Shown: one piece after another, positions 1-7,100 of the stretch
How the letters are laid out: the number at the start of each line of letters is the position of its first letter
Position numbering within the stretch: the first letter of the stretch is position 1
Position numbers and translations under genes: made by a program
DNA from: Verrucomicrobiales bacterium
GTDB lineage: Bacteria; Verrucomicrobiota; Verrucomicrobiia; Verrucomicrobiales; DEV007
Direction of reading: 5' to 3'
NCBI GenBank assembly: GCA_002705125.1
Contig: PAHQ01000067.1
Span: 15,378-26,597 of the forward strand
DNA length: 11,220 bases
The notes under the pieces: model-generated
Databases searched by the model: none
The model's input: the letters and a program-made list of their open reading frames with translations, nothing else
Told to the model about the DNA's origin: nothing

Positions 1-1427
1 GCTAAATGCAACCAATGCATTTCCCAACCAAATAGGTTATTTTCCTTCCACAAACCAAATACAGCCCAAAATGAAAACCCAGTGATTATCGCAGTCATAG
101 CACCTGAAGAAGTCACTTTCTTATGAAAGATACCCATCAGCACAACTGCCAATAAAGGAATGTTATATAGAGCAGCCAGATTTTTCATTAAATCAAAAAG
201 CCCATCAAACCCCCTAGCCTTAAGAACATCAATCATTGGAGCAAGGCAAATTGCCCCTATCGCAATTAAAATTCCAAACATTTTACCCACCTGAACCATC
301 TGTTTATCCGAGGCAGTTTTATTAATTACTCCCTTGTAGATATCAATGCTGAACAAAGTTGCTGCACTATTAAGACTCGAGTTAAATGAACTCAGAATGG
401 CACCAAAAATTACAGCCGCAAAAAAACCTAACAACGGAGCAGGTAATACCTTACCAACCAAAGCTCCATAAGAGTCATCAGCTTCTATTTTTTCACCAAA
501 GATATGCCAAGCAATAATTCCTGGTAGCACTAAATAAAGAGGTCCTAATAATTTCATCCCTGCTGCAAAAAGAACACCCTTCTGCCCCTCCGCTAAACTT
601 TTAGAGGCAAAGGTCCTCTGCACGATGGCCTGATTAGTGCACCAATAATAAGTAGTAATAAGTAGCATTCCAGTAAACAGAGTCGAAAAAGGAATGTTTT
701 CATTTTCTTTGCCTATAGGCGAAAGCCTTTCAGGATGATTCTCTAAGAGATAAGAAATACCTGCGCCGAATCCTCCTCCTCCGCCTAATTCATTCCCGAG
801 AGCAATGAGCCCAAGAATCGGGATAAGCAACCCTCCTATAAGAAGCCCTAACCCATTTAAAGTGTCTGATATAGCCACTGCCTTAAGTCCACCAAATATC
901 GCGTATATACTCCCTACTACCCCAAGAGCAATAACCGTAGCCCAAAGTGCGGAAGATTCATTGCCACCAAAAAACTGAGCCAACCCAAAAACCTTAATCA
1001 TGAACAATGCTCCAGAATACAGCACAAAAGGAAGTAAGTTTGTCAGTAAAGATAAAAGTAATAAAATTGAAACGGTGGCACCTACGGTCTTTGAGTATCT
1101 TCTCTCAAGAAAAAGGGAAACAGTAGCAACTCCACCTTTCAAATATCTTGGAAGAAAAACAAGAGCCATCAAGACAATAGCTATAGATGACCAGACCTCC
1201 CAAGCCATAACCTGCATTCCGTTAGCAAAGGCACCTCCATTCAAACCAACGAGTTGCTCCGTAGATAGGTTAGTCAAAAGCAAAGATCCGCCCACAACAA
1301 TCCAAGGAAGGCTTCGTCCAGCAAGAAAATATCCGGTAGTTGTACTATGACTGTCGCGTCGAGTAGCTCGCCATGAGAAAAACCCAACGAGTCCGGTAAA
1401 TATTAAAAATGCAAGTATTTGAATCAT
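1..1427 (-). CDS. SGLT-like sodium:solute symporter (SSS family), 3' end outside window
   Basis: Inner-membrane secondary transporter that should couple inward sodium flow to uptake of a sugar-like solute. The start ATG is at 1427-1425 (MIQILAFLIFTG...), and 475 codons are open to the left edge, so the C-terminus is missing. Visible family hallmarks are TNLSTEQLVGLNG at residues 52-64, which aligns with the vSGLT stretch containing Asn64 and the sugar-contacting Gln69 (here N53 and Q58); a YYWCTNQAIVQRTFASKS segment; LGPLYLVLPGIIAW; and a Ser-Ser pair at 346-347 in ILSSFNSSLNSAATLF, equivalent to the Na2 site of vSGLT. Many hydrophobic helices run along its length. It starts 25 bp after the stop of the lactonase/DUF1080 gene, so the two are probably cotranscribed and the substrate may be that enzyme's product. 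There is no clear Shine-Dalgarno. The family call is firm; the substrate (sugar, keto-sugar or sugar acid) is inferred. Confidence 0.93.
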   Translation of the reverse strand, partial: MIQILAFLIFTGLVGFFSWRATRRDSHSTTTGYFLAGRSLPWIVVGGSLLLTNLSTEQLVGLNGGAFANGMQVMAWEVWSSIAIVLMALVFLPRYLKGGVATVSLFLERRYSKTVGATVSILLLLSLLTNLLPFVLYSGALFMIKVFGLAQFFGGNESSALWATVIALGVVGSIYAIFGGLKAVAISDTLNGLGLLIGGLLIPILGLIALGNELGGGGGFGAGISYLLENHPERLSPIGKENENIPFSTLFTGMLLITTYYWCTNQAIVQRTFASKSLAEGQKGVLFAAGMKLLGPLYLVLPGIIAWHIFGEKIEADDSYGALVGKVLPAPLLGFFAAVIFGAILSSFNSSLNSAATLFSIDIYKGVINKTASDKQMVQVGKMFGILIAIGAICLAPMIDVLKARGFDGLFDLMKNLAALYNIPLLAVVLMGIFHKKVTSSGAMTAIITGFSFWAVFGLWKENNLFGWEMHWLHL

Positions 1428-1452
1428 AAGTGTGGGAGTTATGAGCGATAAC

Positions 1453-3159
1453 TTAGAGCTCTTTTATTTGAATATCTTTATACCATGCTTCGGCAGATGG
1501 ACCAGAATGAATTTGCAATCCAAGCCGACCGTTTCTTGGGACTTTAGTTTCATTAACTTTCTCAAAGTATCTTGTGGCGAGTGCATCGTTAATCCAAATA
1601 GTAATAATATCACCTTGAGTTCTTATTCTAAATTCGTTCCAGCCGTCAACCTTAGTCACTTTCTGTGTAGGAGTGGGAACATTGGTAAGAAATTTTCTAC
1701 GCCGAGACTCGTCATAGAGAGCCCCCCAAATTGAAACTTCCGCCATACTTCCTATGTCACACTGAAATCCTATCATCTCATGATGATTAGGAATCCTCTC
1801 ACTCCAAAATTGAACGCCAGCATTTTTTCCCTGTCCAATTAGCTTAGCCTTAAATTTTAAATCAAAATCTTTATATGATTTATTTGTTACAAGAAACTGA
1901 TTTTTTGGAATTTTCTTCTCTAAACTTCCCGCGACAATGGCTCCGCTCTCAACTCTAAACCACTCTTCACTGCCTTCCCAACCCTTCATTGTTTTTCCAT
2001 CAAATATTGACTCATAATTATTTACTTTGAGGTATAGGAACTGAACGCACACTGGACACGGCACTGAAATCGGAGGACCCACGGGGTCGATCGCTCCGTC
2101 TGCTGGATTAATTTTAAATACCCTCACGTCATTACTATTCTGGCCACCAGCAATTAGATACTTTCCAGTAGGATCAATTCCAAAACCTCTTGGCGTTTTT
2201 ACCCCTAAAACTTCAACCTCTACCAAAGATAATTTACCTGAGTTTTCATCAACTTTAAAAACTGCCACGCTATCATGTCCTCTATTTGAACAATATAAAA
2301 ACTTCCCACTAGGATGCATCAAGAGTTCAGCCGTAGAGTTTTTGTTTTCATGTGACTTAGGCAAAGTGCTAAGGGTTTGTATGTTCTTCATAGTTCCACT
2401 AGAAGAGTTAAAATCAAAAACCGTTACTGAAGAGGCAATCTCATTATTTGTGTATCCATATTTTCCATTCGGAGAAAAAGAAAAATGTCTGGGACCATTA
2501 CCGGGAGCGACCTTTGCAAAACCCGGCGTACTTGCTTTTAACTCACCCTTATCTGCATCAAAATTGTATATCATTACTTTATCCAAACCAAGGTCAGCAC
2601 AAACCACATATTTCCCACTTGGATCAATATCTATCGAATGAGCGTGAGGAGACCTTTGCCTTGGAAGAATACTTCCTCCTTTATGCTGAACAAATGATGT
2701 TAGCTTCAATTTACCTTCACCACTGACTGAAGCTGTACCGATACTGCCGCCTACATAGTTTGCAAAAAACACATGCTTTCCAGATTGATCAGCGGAAATA
2801 TGGCATGGGGCTCCACCTCTAGTAGACAAACGATCTATAAGTTTTAATGTGCCATCATTATGATTAATCTTATAGGAAGCTAATGAACCACTCGACTCAC
2901 CCTGGTAGTCATTTGTCTCCTCAACGGCCACAAGAAACTCTTCATTAGGAAGTATCGTTACAAATGAAGGGTTGTCACCTGTAGCTGCAAGTGATGGTTT
3001 TGATAGTATACCGTTCTCTAGATTTAACTTGGAGACATAAATTCCTTGGCTCTCTTTATCTCGGGTATAAGTTCCAAAATAAACCCACATCTCCTCACTC
3101 TTCAATTTTGCAATTGGCCCAAGAATAAAAATAATGACTAAAAGAATTGGTATTTTCAT
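1453..3159 (-). CDS. Exported fusion: seven-bladed beta-propeller lactonase + DUF1080 (3-keto-glycoside hydrolase-like)
   Basis: 568 aa. Residues 1-21 form a hydrophobic signal peptide. Residues about 24-376 are a lactonase of the 6-phosphogluconolactonase/YbhE type (PF10282), built of repeats such as CHISADQSGKHVFFANYVGG (119-138), PHAHSIDIDPSGKYV (171-185), GPRHFSFSPNGKYGYTNNE (222-240), LLMHPSGKFLYCSNRGHDSV (279-298) and PRGFGIDPTGKYL (323-335), closing with VPCPVCVQFL. Residues about 382-567 are a DUF1080 jelly-roll domain (PF06439) with IFDGKTMKGWEG at its start, AGVQFWSERI (447-456) and GRLGLQIHSGP (544-554). Some PF06439 members hydrolyse 3-keto-disaccharides or glucosides. The signal peptide places both domains outside the cytoplasm, so the lactonase is unlikely to act on cytoplasmic 6-phosphogluconolactone. 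The gene is first in a minus-strand pair with the symporter. Domain calls are firm; the joint substrate is inferred. Confidence 0.92.
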   Translation of the reverse strand: MKIPILLVIIFILGPIAKLKSEEMWVYFGTYTRDKESQGIYVSKLNLENGILSKPSLAATGDNPSFVTILPNEEFLVAVEETNDYQGESSGSLASYKINHNDGTLKLIDRLSTRGGAPCHISADQSGKHVFFANYVGGSIGTASVSGEGKLKLTSFVQHKGGSILPRQRSPHAHSIDIDPSGKYVVCADLGLDKVMIYNFDADKGELKASTPGFAKVAPGNGPRHFSFSPNGKYGYTNNEIASSVTVFDFNSSSGTMKNIQTLSTLPKSHENKNSTAELLMHPSGKFLYCSNRGHDSVAVFKVDENSGKLSLVEVEVLGVKTPRGFGIDPTGKYLIAGGQNSNDVRVFKINPADGAIDPVGPPISVPCPVCVQFLYLKVNNYESIFDGKTMKGWEGSEEWFRVESGAIVAGSLEKKIPKNQFLVTNKSYKDFDLKFKAKLIGQGKNAGVQFWSERIPNHHEMIGFQCDIGSMAEVSIWGALYDESRRRKFLTNVPTPTQKVTKVDGWNEFRIRTQGDIITIWINDALATRYFEKVNETKVPRNGRLGLQIHSGPSAEAWYKDIQIKEL

Positions 3160-3200
3160 CGTATTTTAAAACTTACAAAGTTAAACGTAATCAAGCCACA

Positions 3201-3239
3201 CTTTTCTAATATTTTTCACACCTCCGGTGCTTAGAAAGG
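3201..3239. repeat. Nested inverted repeat, candidate operator or 5'-UTR hairpin
   Basis: The outer arms CTTTTCTAA (3201-3209) and TTAGAAAGG (3231-3239) are complementary at 8 of 9 positions, with one G-T. Inside lies a second short stem, CACC (3219-3222) with GGTG (3226-3229), closing a three-base loop. It sits just upstream of the plus-strand -35 candidate. On the minus strand it would fall in the leader or upstream region of the lactonase gene. It could be a regulator binding site or an RNA hairpin; there is no following T run in either direction to make it a terminator. Confidence 0.4.
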
Positions 3240-3241
3240 CT

Positions 3242-3269
3242 TTGAACTAATTAATAGCATTGTTATAAA
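3242..3269 (+). promoter_or_regulatory. Candidate sigma70-type promoter for the ABC cassette
   Basis: TTGAAC (3242-3247), a 16-bp spacer and TATAAA (3264-3269) match the -35/-10 consensus at 4/6 and 5/6 positions. Transcription would begin near 3276, about 30 bases before the ATG at 3308. In such AT-rich DNA a chance match is possible. Confidence 0.35.
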
Positions 3270-3307
3270 TAGTGACAGATTTTATAATTTACAATTCAAC
3301 CTAGAAC

Positions 3308-4576
3308 ATGCTCAAACTCACAAAGAAACCATTTATTCCTTTTGTTGTATTGGCTTTTCTTTTTATATCAATATTCCTCACAAGCAAATTATCCGCTCAC
3401 ACCTTTCAAACAAACCTTTATCCTGATATTGAATTAAAAAAGGATCACTTAGTTATCGAATTATGGATAGCTACATTTTTATTTCCTCCTTTAGAAGACA
3501 TAAATTACGGAGATAATAAACCTCGCCCAACACTGGATAAATCAAGAGAGCAAATAGAAAGCTTTTTTAATTCGAATTGCCCCGTATACATAAATGGAAA
3601 AAAAGTTCCTCCCAATACTCAGTGGCTCAAATTTGAAGAAATGGAGGAAGTTTCTCACTTGGGAGAAAATGCTGATCTGACAATGGCCAAAATGCTCTTT
3701 CATTACCCAGCTTCTGAGGAAGTTAGAAACATTAAATTCGGTTGGGGGCTTTGGTTCACCGATCAGGCGATTAAGGTGGAAACTGAAAATGGAGAAGAAA
3801 CTATTTCTCATAATCCAAACATATTGGATATGCTCATTTTCGTTGGTGGCGAAGCCCACCCAATGTACCTAACAAAAGAAGAACCAGAATTCACTTGGCA
3901 TGCCCCAGCTAGAATTATTACAGATAATGTAGAGATCGCATCAATCGAACCCATAAAAAAAGTAAATGCTGGAATTCCCATAATATCGATTTGCGTTTTA
4001 GTGATCGGTTTCTTTTTAACGATAACCCGACAAAGGGGTAAAACTTTTCTGCGCCTAAGTATAATAATCTCAAGTTTTATTGTAGCCTTTATTCTCCGCA
4101 ATACTTTGGTTATCGAAACCTCTCAATCCTCTGAAACTTTGGCCAAGAATCTCGACTCTTCCTCAGCTGCAGATCTATTTACTAAACTTCACAGAAGCAT
4201 CTACAGAGCTTTTGAATCTGAAAGCGAAGATGCAATCTACAATAATCTGGCCAAGTCGGTATCTCAAAAACTCATTGGCCCCCTATATGAAGAAGTTTAC
4301 CAAAGTCTAATATTAAGAGATGAAGGAGGCGCTATATCTAGAATCAATAGGGTCGATTATATCGAAGTAAATGCAATCAGGATTGAAAATTCAAATGATT
4401 TTAAGATATATTGCAAATGGCAGGTTCATGGAAACGTCAGACACTGGGGCCATAGCCATAAACGAAGTAACGAATACGAGGCTGATTACACATTGTCAGT
4501 AGAAAATGATTTGTGGAAAATAGCATCTTCTTCTGTAAACCTTCAAAAACGTGTCGCCTCGCCAAATGGAAAATGA
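3308..4576 (+). CDS. Exported two-TM protein of unknown function, first gene of the ABC cassette
   Basis: 422 aa; I do not recognise the family. An N-terminal hydrophobic stretch ending SKLSA-H at about residue 30 looks like a signal peptide. Residues 31-215 form a mixed strand/helix domain starting AHTFQTNLYPDIEL and including CPVYINGKKVPP (91-102), FGWGLWFTDQAIKV (144-157) and EPEFTWHAPARI (192-203). Two hydrophobic segments follow, about 222-240 and 248-266, separated by a basic turn (RQRGK) that should be cytoplasmic. This puts both the N-domain and the C-domain (about 271-415) in the periplasm. The C-domain has an NTF2/lipocalin-like pattern of helices then strands, and carries HGNVRHWGHSH (374-384), with four histidines in eleven residues. 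The stop overlaps the start of the ATPase gene, so translation is probably coupled and the protein is likely a partner of the transporter. An exoplasmic accessory or ligand-binding role, possibly for metal, is only a hypothesis. Confidence 0.85.
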   Translation: MLKLTKKPFIPFVVLAFLFISIFLTSKLSAHTFQTNLYPDIELKKDHLVIELWIATFLFPPLEDINYGDNKPRPTLDKSREQIESFFNSNCPVYINGKKVPPNTQWLKFEEMEEVSHLGENADLTMAKMLFHYPASEEVRNIKFGWGLWFTDQAIKVETENGEETISHNPNILDMLIFVGGEAHPMYLTKEEPEFTWHAPARIITDNVEIASIEPIKKVNAGIPIISICVLVIGFFLTITRQRGKTFLRLSIIISSFIVAFILRNTLVIETSQSSETLAKNLDSSSAADLFTKLHRSIYRAFESESEDAIYNNLAKSVSQKLIGPLYEEVYQSLILRDEGGAISRINRVDYIEVNAIRIENSNDFKIYCKWQVHGNVRHWGHSHKRSNEYEADYTLSVENDLWKIASSSVNLQKRVASPNGK

Positions 4577-5252
4577 AAAACAGATTCTACAAATAGAGGA
4601 TCTTAAGTTCTGGTATACAGGAAAAGGGTTTCAATTAGAAATCTCTAATTTGAAAATTAATAAAGGGAGCAAGGTTGCAATCCTTGGTAAAAGTGGTTCA
4701 GGAAAAACAACACTGGCTCATCTTATATCGGGAATCCTGAAGCCTCAATCAGGCCTCATTAGATTCATGGGACAAAATATTAGTAATCTAAGTGATAGGG
4801 AAAGAAGAGCTTACAGAATAAAAAACATAGGTTTCATTTTCCAAGAATTTGAACTTATAGAGTACTTAAGCGTACTGGATAACTTAATTCTCCCATACAA
4901 ATTAAATAAATCTCTATCATTGAATGAAGAAACTATTAACAGAGCCAAAGCAATCGCAGGAAGAATAGAAATTGAGAATAAACTACATAAATACCCCAAT
5001 CAACTCTCAGGAGGTGAAAGACAACGGCTTGCAACAGCAAGAGCATTAATAACATCACCTGCCCTAGTTATTGCTGACGAACCTACTGGCAACCTTGACA
5101 CACAAACTGCTAACAAGGTTCTTAATGAAATTATTAACCAGTCCTCCAAAAGTAATTCAACGTTACTGATGATCACTCACGACCCCCGTCTCCTAGAGTC
5201 ATTTGATCAAGTAATTGACCTCAACAAATTAACCAACCCAATTACAGTATAA
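4566..5252 (+). CDS. ABC transporter ATP-binding protein, LolD/MacB/FtsE type
   Basis: 228 aa from the ATG at 4566; a GTG at 4551 would add five residues (MSPRQ) but is less likely. The complete nucleotide-binding domain shows Walker A GKSGSGKT at residues 41-48, the Q-loop [17 protein letters not shown] from about 90 (Q93), the signature LSGGERQR from 147, Walker [13 protein letters not shown] from 167 and the H-loop histidine at 205 (MITHDP). The short single-domain form and the EPTGNLD motif are typical of the LolD/MacB (type VII) group, which powers substrate movement or signalling across the periplasm through FtsX-like permeases. It overlaps the upstream gene by 11 bp (TGA at 4574-4576), and its TAA (5250-5252) overlaps the proposed permease start. 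All catalytic motifs are intact. What the complex moves is unknown. Confidence 0.95.
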   Translation: MENEKQILQIEDLKFWYTGKGFQLEISNLKINKGSKVAILGKSGSGKTTLAHLISGILKPQSGLIRFMGQNISNLSDRERRAYRIKNIGFIFQEFELIEYLSVLDNLILPYKLNKSLSLNEETINRAKAIAGRIEIENKLHKYPNQLSGGERQRLATARALITSPALVIADEPTGNLDTQTANKVLNEIINQSSKSNSTLLMITHDPRLLESFDQVIDLNKLTNPITV

Positions 5253-6412
5253 AAGAAATAATACAGATCTCATGGAATCACATCCTCTATCATTGGGGTA
5301 AATCCATTGTGCAGGTGGCAGCATTAGCTATAACAATGTGCCTACCTATCACCGCGAATATGATTGTTGGTGAAGTTTCCGACAAGCTTCAATCAAGAGC
5401 AAAAAAAACGCCTTTGATCTTTGGAGCAAAAGGTGATCGTTTCGATTTAACTATCAATTCACTATTTTTCAGAGGTGCACCTTCAAGTGAAATCTCGATG
5501 CTTGAATACAATAGAGTTAAAAATGAAAACCGAGGCTCGGTAGTCCCCATCATTCTTGGCTTCACTGCAAAAAAATATCCAGTTGTTGGTACTACCACAG
5601 AATATTTCCTGGAACGTACACTGGTTCCGAAATCAGGAACGTTGCCACTAGTTTTGGGAGACGTGACCCTTGGTTATTTATGCGCCAAAAGACTAAGCCT
5701 AAAGGAAGGTGATCACATCTTAACTGATCAAGTTAATCTTTATAATCTATCTGCAAACAATCCAGTAAAACTCAATATCACTGGCATTCTAGAAGAATCT
5801 AAATCTGCTGATGATGAGACTTTATTCGTAAACCTTCAAACTTCATGGCTCTTATCTGGCATTGGTCATGGTCACGTGAAGATCGATGATAAAACATCAT
5901 CCGAATCTATTCTTTCAAAAAATAAATCTTCTATCACTGCAAACGCTTCTTTAGAAAATTACATTGAAGTTAATGATGAAAACATCAATGCCTTTCACTT
6001 TCACAAAGAACAAGAAAATCTCCCAATCTCATCATTACTGGCATTCCCAAAAAATATAAAAGATGAGACGATCCTCAAAGGAAATTACATCAACGACAAA
6101 ACTGTCCAGTCAATTAGACCGAGAGAAATTGTTAGTGAACTACTAGAGTTTGTATTTAAAATTAAACAATTCCTCAACACCTCTTTTATACTGACTGGAA
6201 TTGCCGCCTCACTCTTTCTTTTGGCTCTAATTCTCTTATCCATTCAAACTCGAAAACGAGAAATCAAAACTCTTTTTCTAATCGGCTGCGACCGCAAAAC
6301 TCTTGCCCTATTATTCATAGGAGAATTAGCCATTCTCTCATGCATGGCACTTCTAGTTTCAATAATTACTGCTTATGCTTTAAAAAGTCTGGCCATTGGT
6401 CTTATCATCTAA
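5249..6412 (+). CDS. ABC transporter permease, FtsX/MacB-like, with probable non-canonical ATA start
   Basis: The first conventional start codon, GTG at 5309, gives 367 aa but would begin inside the first membrane helix. In the same frame just upstream, the codons read [20 protein letters not shown], which is the expected amphipathic lead-in and start of TM1 for this permease group. The reading frame is open back to 5219, yet it holds no ATG, GTG or TTG. I therefore start it at ATA 5249, overlapping the ATPase stop as ATAA (387 aa). In the GTG-based numbering, TM1 ends near residue 20, a large periplasmic domain follows (about 21-285), and the FtsX-like C-terminus has helices near 291-311 and 333-356 around the coupling segment TRKREIKTLFLIGCDRKTLA. 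The periplasmic part carries HGH (187-189) and FHFHKE (229-234). From memory, related permeases in gammaproteobacteria have a similar FHFH patch and sit beside zinc-regulated periplasmic proteins; this needs checking. The permease identity is firm, the exact start is not. Confidence 0.88.
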   Translation: MKEIIQISWNHILYHWGKSIVQVAALAITMCLPITANMIVGEVSDKLQSRAKKTPLIFGAKGDRFDLTINSLFFRGAPSSEISMLEYNRVKNENRGSVVPIILGFTAKKYPVVGTTTEYFLERTLVPKSGTLPLVLGDVTLGYLCAKRLSLKEGDHILTDQVNLYNLSANNPVKLNITGILEESKSADDETLFVNLQTSWLLSGIGHGHVKIDDKTSSESILSKNKSSITANASLENYIEVNDENINAFHFHKEQENLPISSLLAFPKNIKDETILKGNYINDKTVQSIRPREIVSELLEFVFKIKQFLNTSFILTGIAASLFLLALILLSIQTRKREIKTLFLIGCDRKTLALLFIGELAILSCMALLVSIITAYALKSLAIGLII

Positions 6413-6437
6413 ATTACTCAAGCCCTATAATTTAAGG

Positions 6438-6453
6438 TTTTTTATTAAAAAAA
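6438..6453. terminator. Weak T-run/A-run signal, possible transcript end after the ABC cassette
   Basis: A run of six T (6438-6443), ATT, then seven A (6447-6453) lies about 25 bases after the permease stop. It could form an AU-only hairpin and gives a poly-U end in either direction. The GC-containing stem just before it (CCCTATAATTTAAGG) pairs poorly, so a true intrinsic terminator is doubtful. Confidence 0.2.
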
Positions 6454-6475
6454 TCTGATCCTCACAAATTTAACG

Positions 6476-6504
6476 ATGACAAATATTTAAGAATGGTTTA
6501 ATAT
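6476..6504 (+). promoter_or_regulatory. Candidate promoter for the lipoprotein gene, possibly giving a leaderless mRNA
   Basis: ATGACA (6476-6481), a 17-bp spacer and TAATAT (6499-6504) match the -35/-10 consensus at 5/6 and 4/6 positions. Transcription would then start at or next to the ATG at 6511. There is no Shine-Dalgarno, and a perfect 12-bp palindrome (ATATTTAAATAT, 6501-6512) runs into the start codon. In DNA this AT-rich the match may be chance. Confidence 0.28.
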
Positions 6505-6510
6505 TTAAAT

Positions 6511-7095
6511 ATGATAAAGTCATTTCAAAGACTTGGCATAATCATTGGAGCGATAACTTTGTTATCATCGTGTCAAACTTACAAAGTATCTTTGACTTAC
6601 AATCCTCCAAGCTTAAGCCAAAGAATCATCAAAGGAGAACCACTTATCAAACTTGATAAGATTAATGATGTTAGAAATCTAAAAGGTGCCGAAATAGGGT
6701 CTATAAAAAACGAATTCGGAATTCCAATTAAATCAATTTATGCAAAACAGCCAGTTAGCGAGATTACCAAAACGGCTTTTTCTCATGCTCTAAAAAGTAG
6801 AAATCTTCTTAGCGAAAAAGATGCAAAGTATTTGTTACAAGCAGATATTTTACAGTTTGAGTGCACCCAATTCTCTGCACAAAATGCTGAGTGCAGAATT
6901 AGAGTACATTTATATCAGGCAAAAACAGGGCGTCTAATTTTTAGCCAGTATTATTATTCTACGAAGACCAAGGTTTCACCAAATGTGTCATATTGGTCAA
7001 AAGTTGACGAGATCGCCTCAGTCGCATCTGAAGCTCTTCAAGATGTCGTGGACAGGGCAGTTGATGACAATAGGATTCGACAAATAATTAAGTAA
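6511..7095 (+). CDS. YajG-like outer-membrane-type lipoprotein
   Basis: 194 aa. The signal peptide ends in the lipobox LSSC, with the lipidated cysteine at residue 21, so the mature protein is a lipoprotein. After the cysteine the chain reads YKVSLTYNPPSL, then IKLDKINDVRNL, GAEIGSIKNEFGIPIKSIYA, PVSEITKTAFSHAL and a region of alternating strands ending in a helix (EIASVASEALQDVVDRAV). This order (short N-terminal strand, 'DxR' turn, 'G..kN.fG' segment, helix with Pxx(E/I) start, strand-rich middle, C-terminal helix) resembles YajG and related TolB-N-fold lipoproteins of unknown function. It lies 98 bp after the permease on the same strand, so it may be an accessory of that ABC system or have its own promoter. 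It ends 5 bp from the convergent carrier gene. The lipoprotein call is firm, the family moderate. Confidence 0.85.
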   Translation: MIKSFQRLGIIIGAITLLSSCQTYKVSLTYNPPSLSQRIIKGEPLIKLDKINDVRNLKGAEIGSIKNEFGIPIKSIYAKQPVSEITKTAFSHALKSRNLLSEKDAKYLLQADILQFECTQFSAQNAECRIRVHLYQAKTGRLIFSQYYYSTKTKVSPNVSYWSKVDEIASVASEALQDVVDRAVDDNRIRQIIK

Positions 7096-7100
7096 TCTTA

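Larger units (their letters stand above)
3160..3307. promoter_or_regulatory. Divergent intergenic region between the lactonase/symporter operon and the ABC cassette
   Basis: These 148 bp separate two genes transcribed away from each other, so they must hold the control signals for both. The region contains a nested inverted repeat (3201-3239) and a plausible plus-strand promoter (3242-3269), annotated separately. No Shine-Dalgarno precedes either start. I found no convincing minus-strand promoter: TTGATT followed 17 bases later by TTTTAA is the best I see, and it is weak. Confidence 0.6.

Noticed and set aside
768..790. CCT/CCG-type triplet run in the symporter gene, resembling a microsatellite
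   Set aside because: It simply encodes a glycine-rich loop (GGGGGFGAG) in frame; the run is short and not flanked by repeats.
1000..1734. Plus-strand open frames of 116 and 100 codons opposite the symporter and DUF1080 coding regions
   Set aside because: Their translations show no domain character, and they lie antisense to genes with strong family motifs in the other strand.
2342..2726. Two overlapping plus-strand open frames opposite the lactonase propeller
   Set aside because: The minus-strand frame encodes conserved propeller repeats through the whole interval; the plus-strand peptides look like frame shadows.
3542..4101. Minus-strand open frames inside the 422-aa protein gene
   Set aside because: The plus-strand frame is intact with a signal peptide, membrane hairpin and coupled downstream gene; the antisense frames overlap each other and have no start context.
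4551..4565. GTG at 4551 as the start of the ABC ATPase
   Set aside because: It adds only MSPRQ and lengthens the overlap with the upstream gene; the ATG at 4566 is the simpler choice. It cannot be excluded.
5216..5260. Programmed frameshift fusing the ATPase to the permease
   Set aside because: No slippery heptamer precedes the ATPase stop; the A-rich stretch comes after it. Separate initiation at the overlap fits better.
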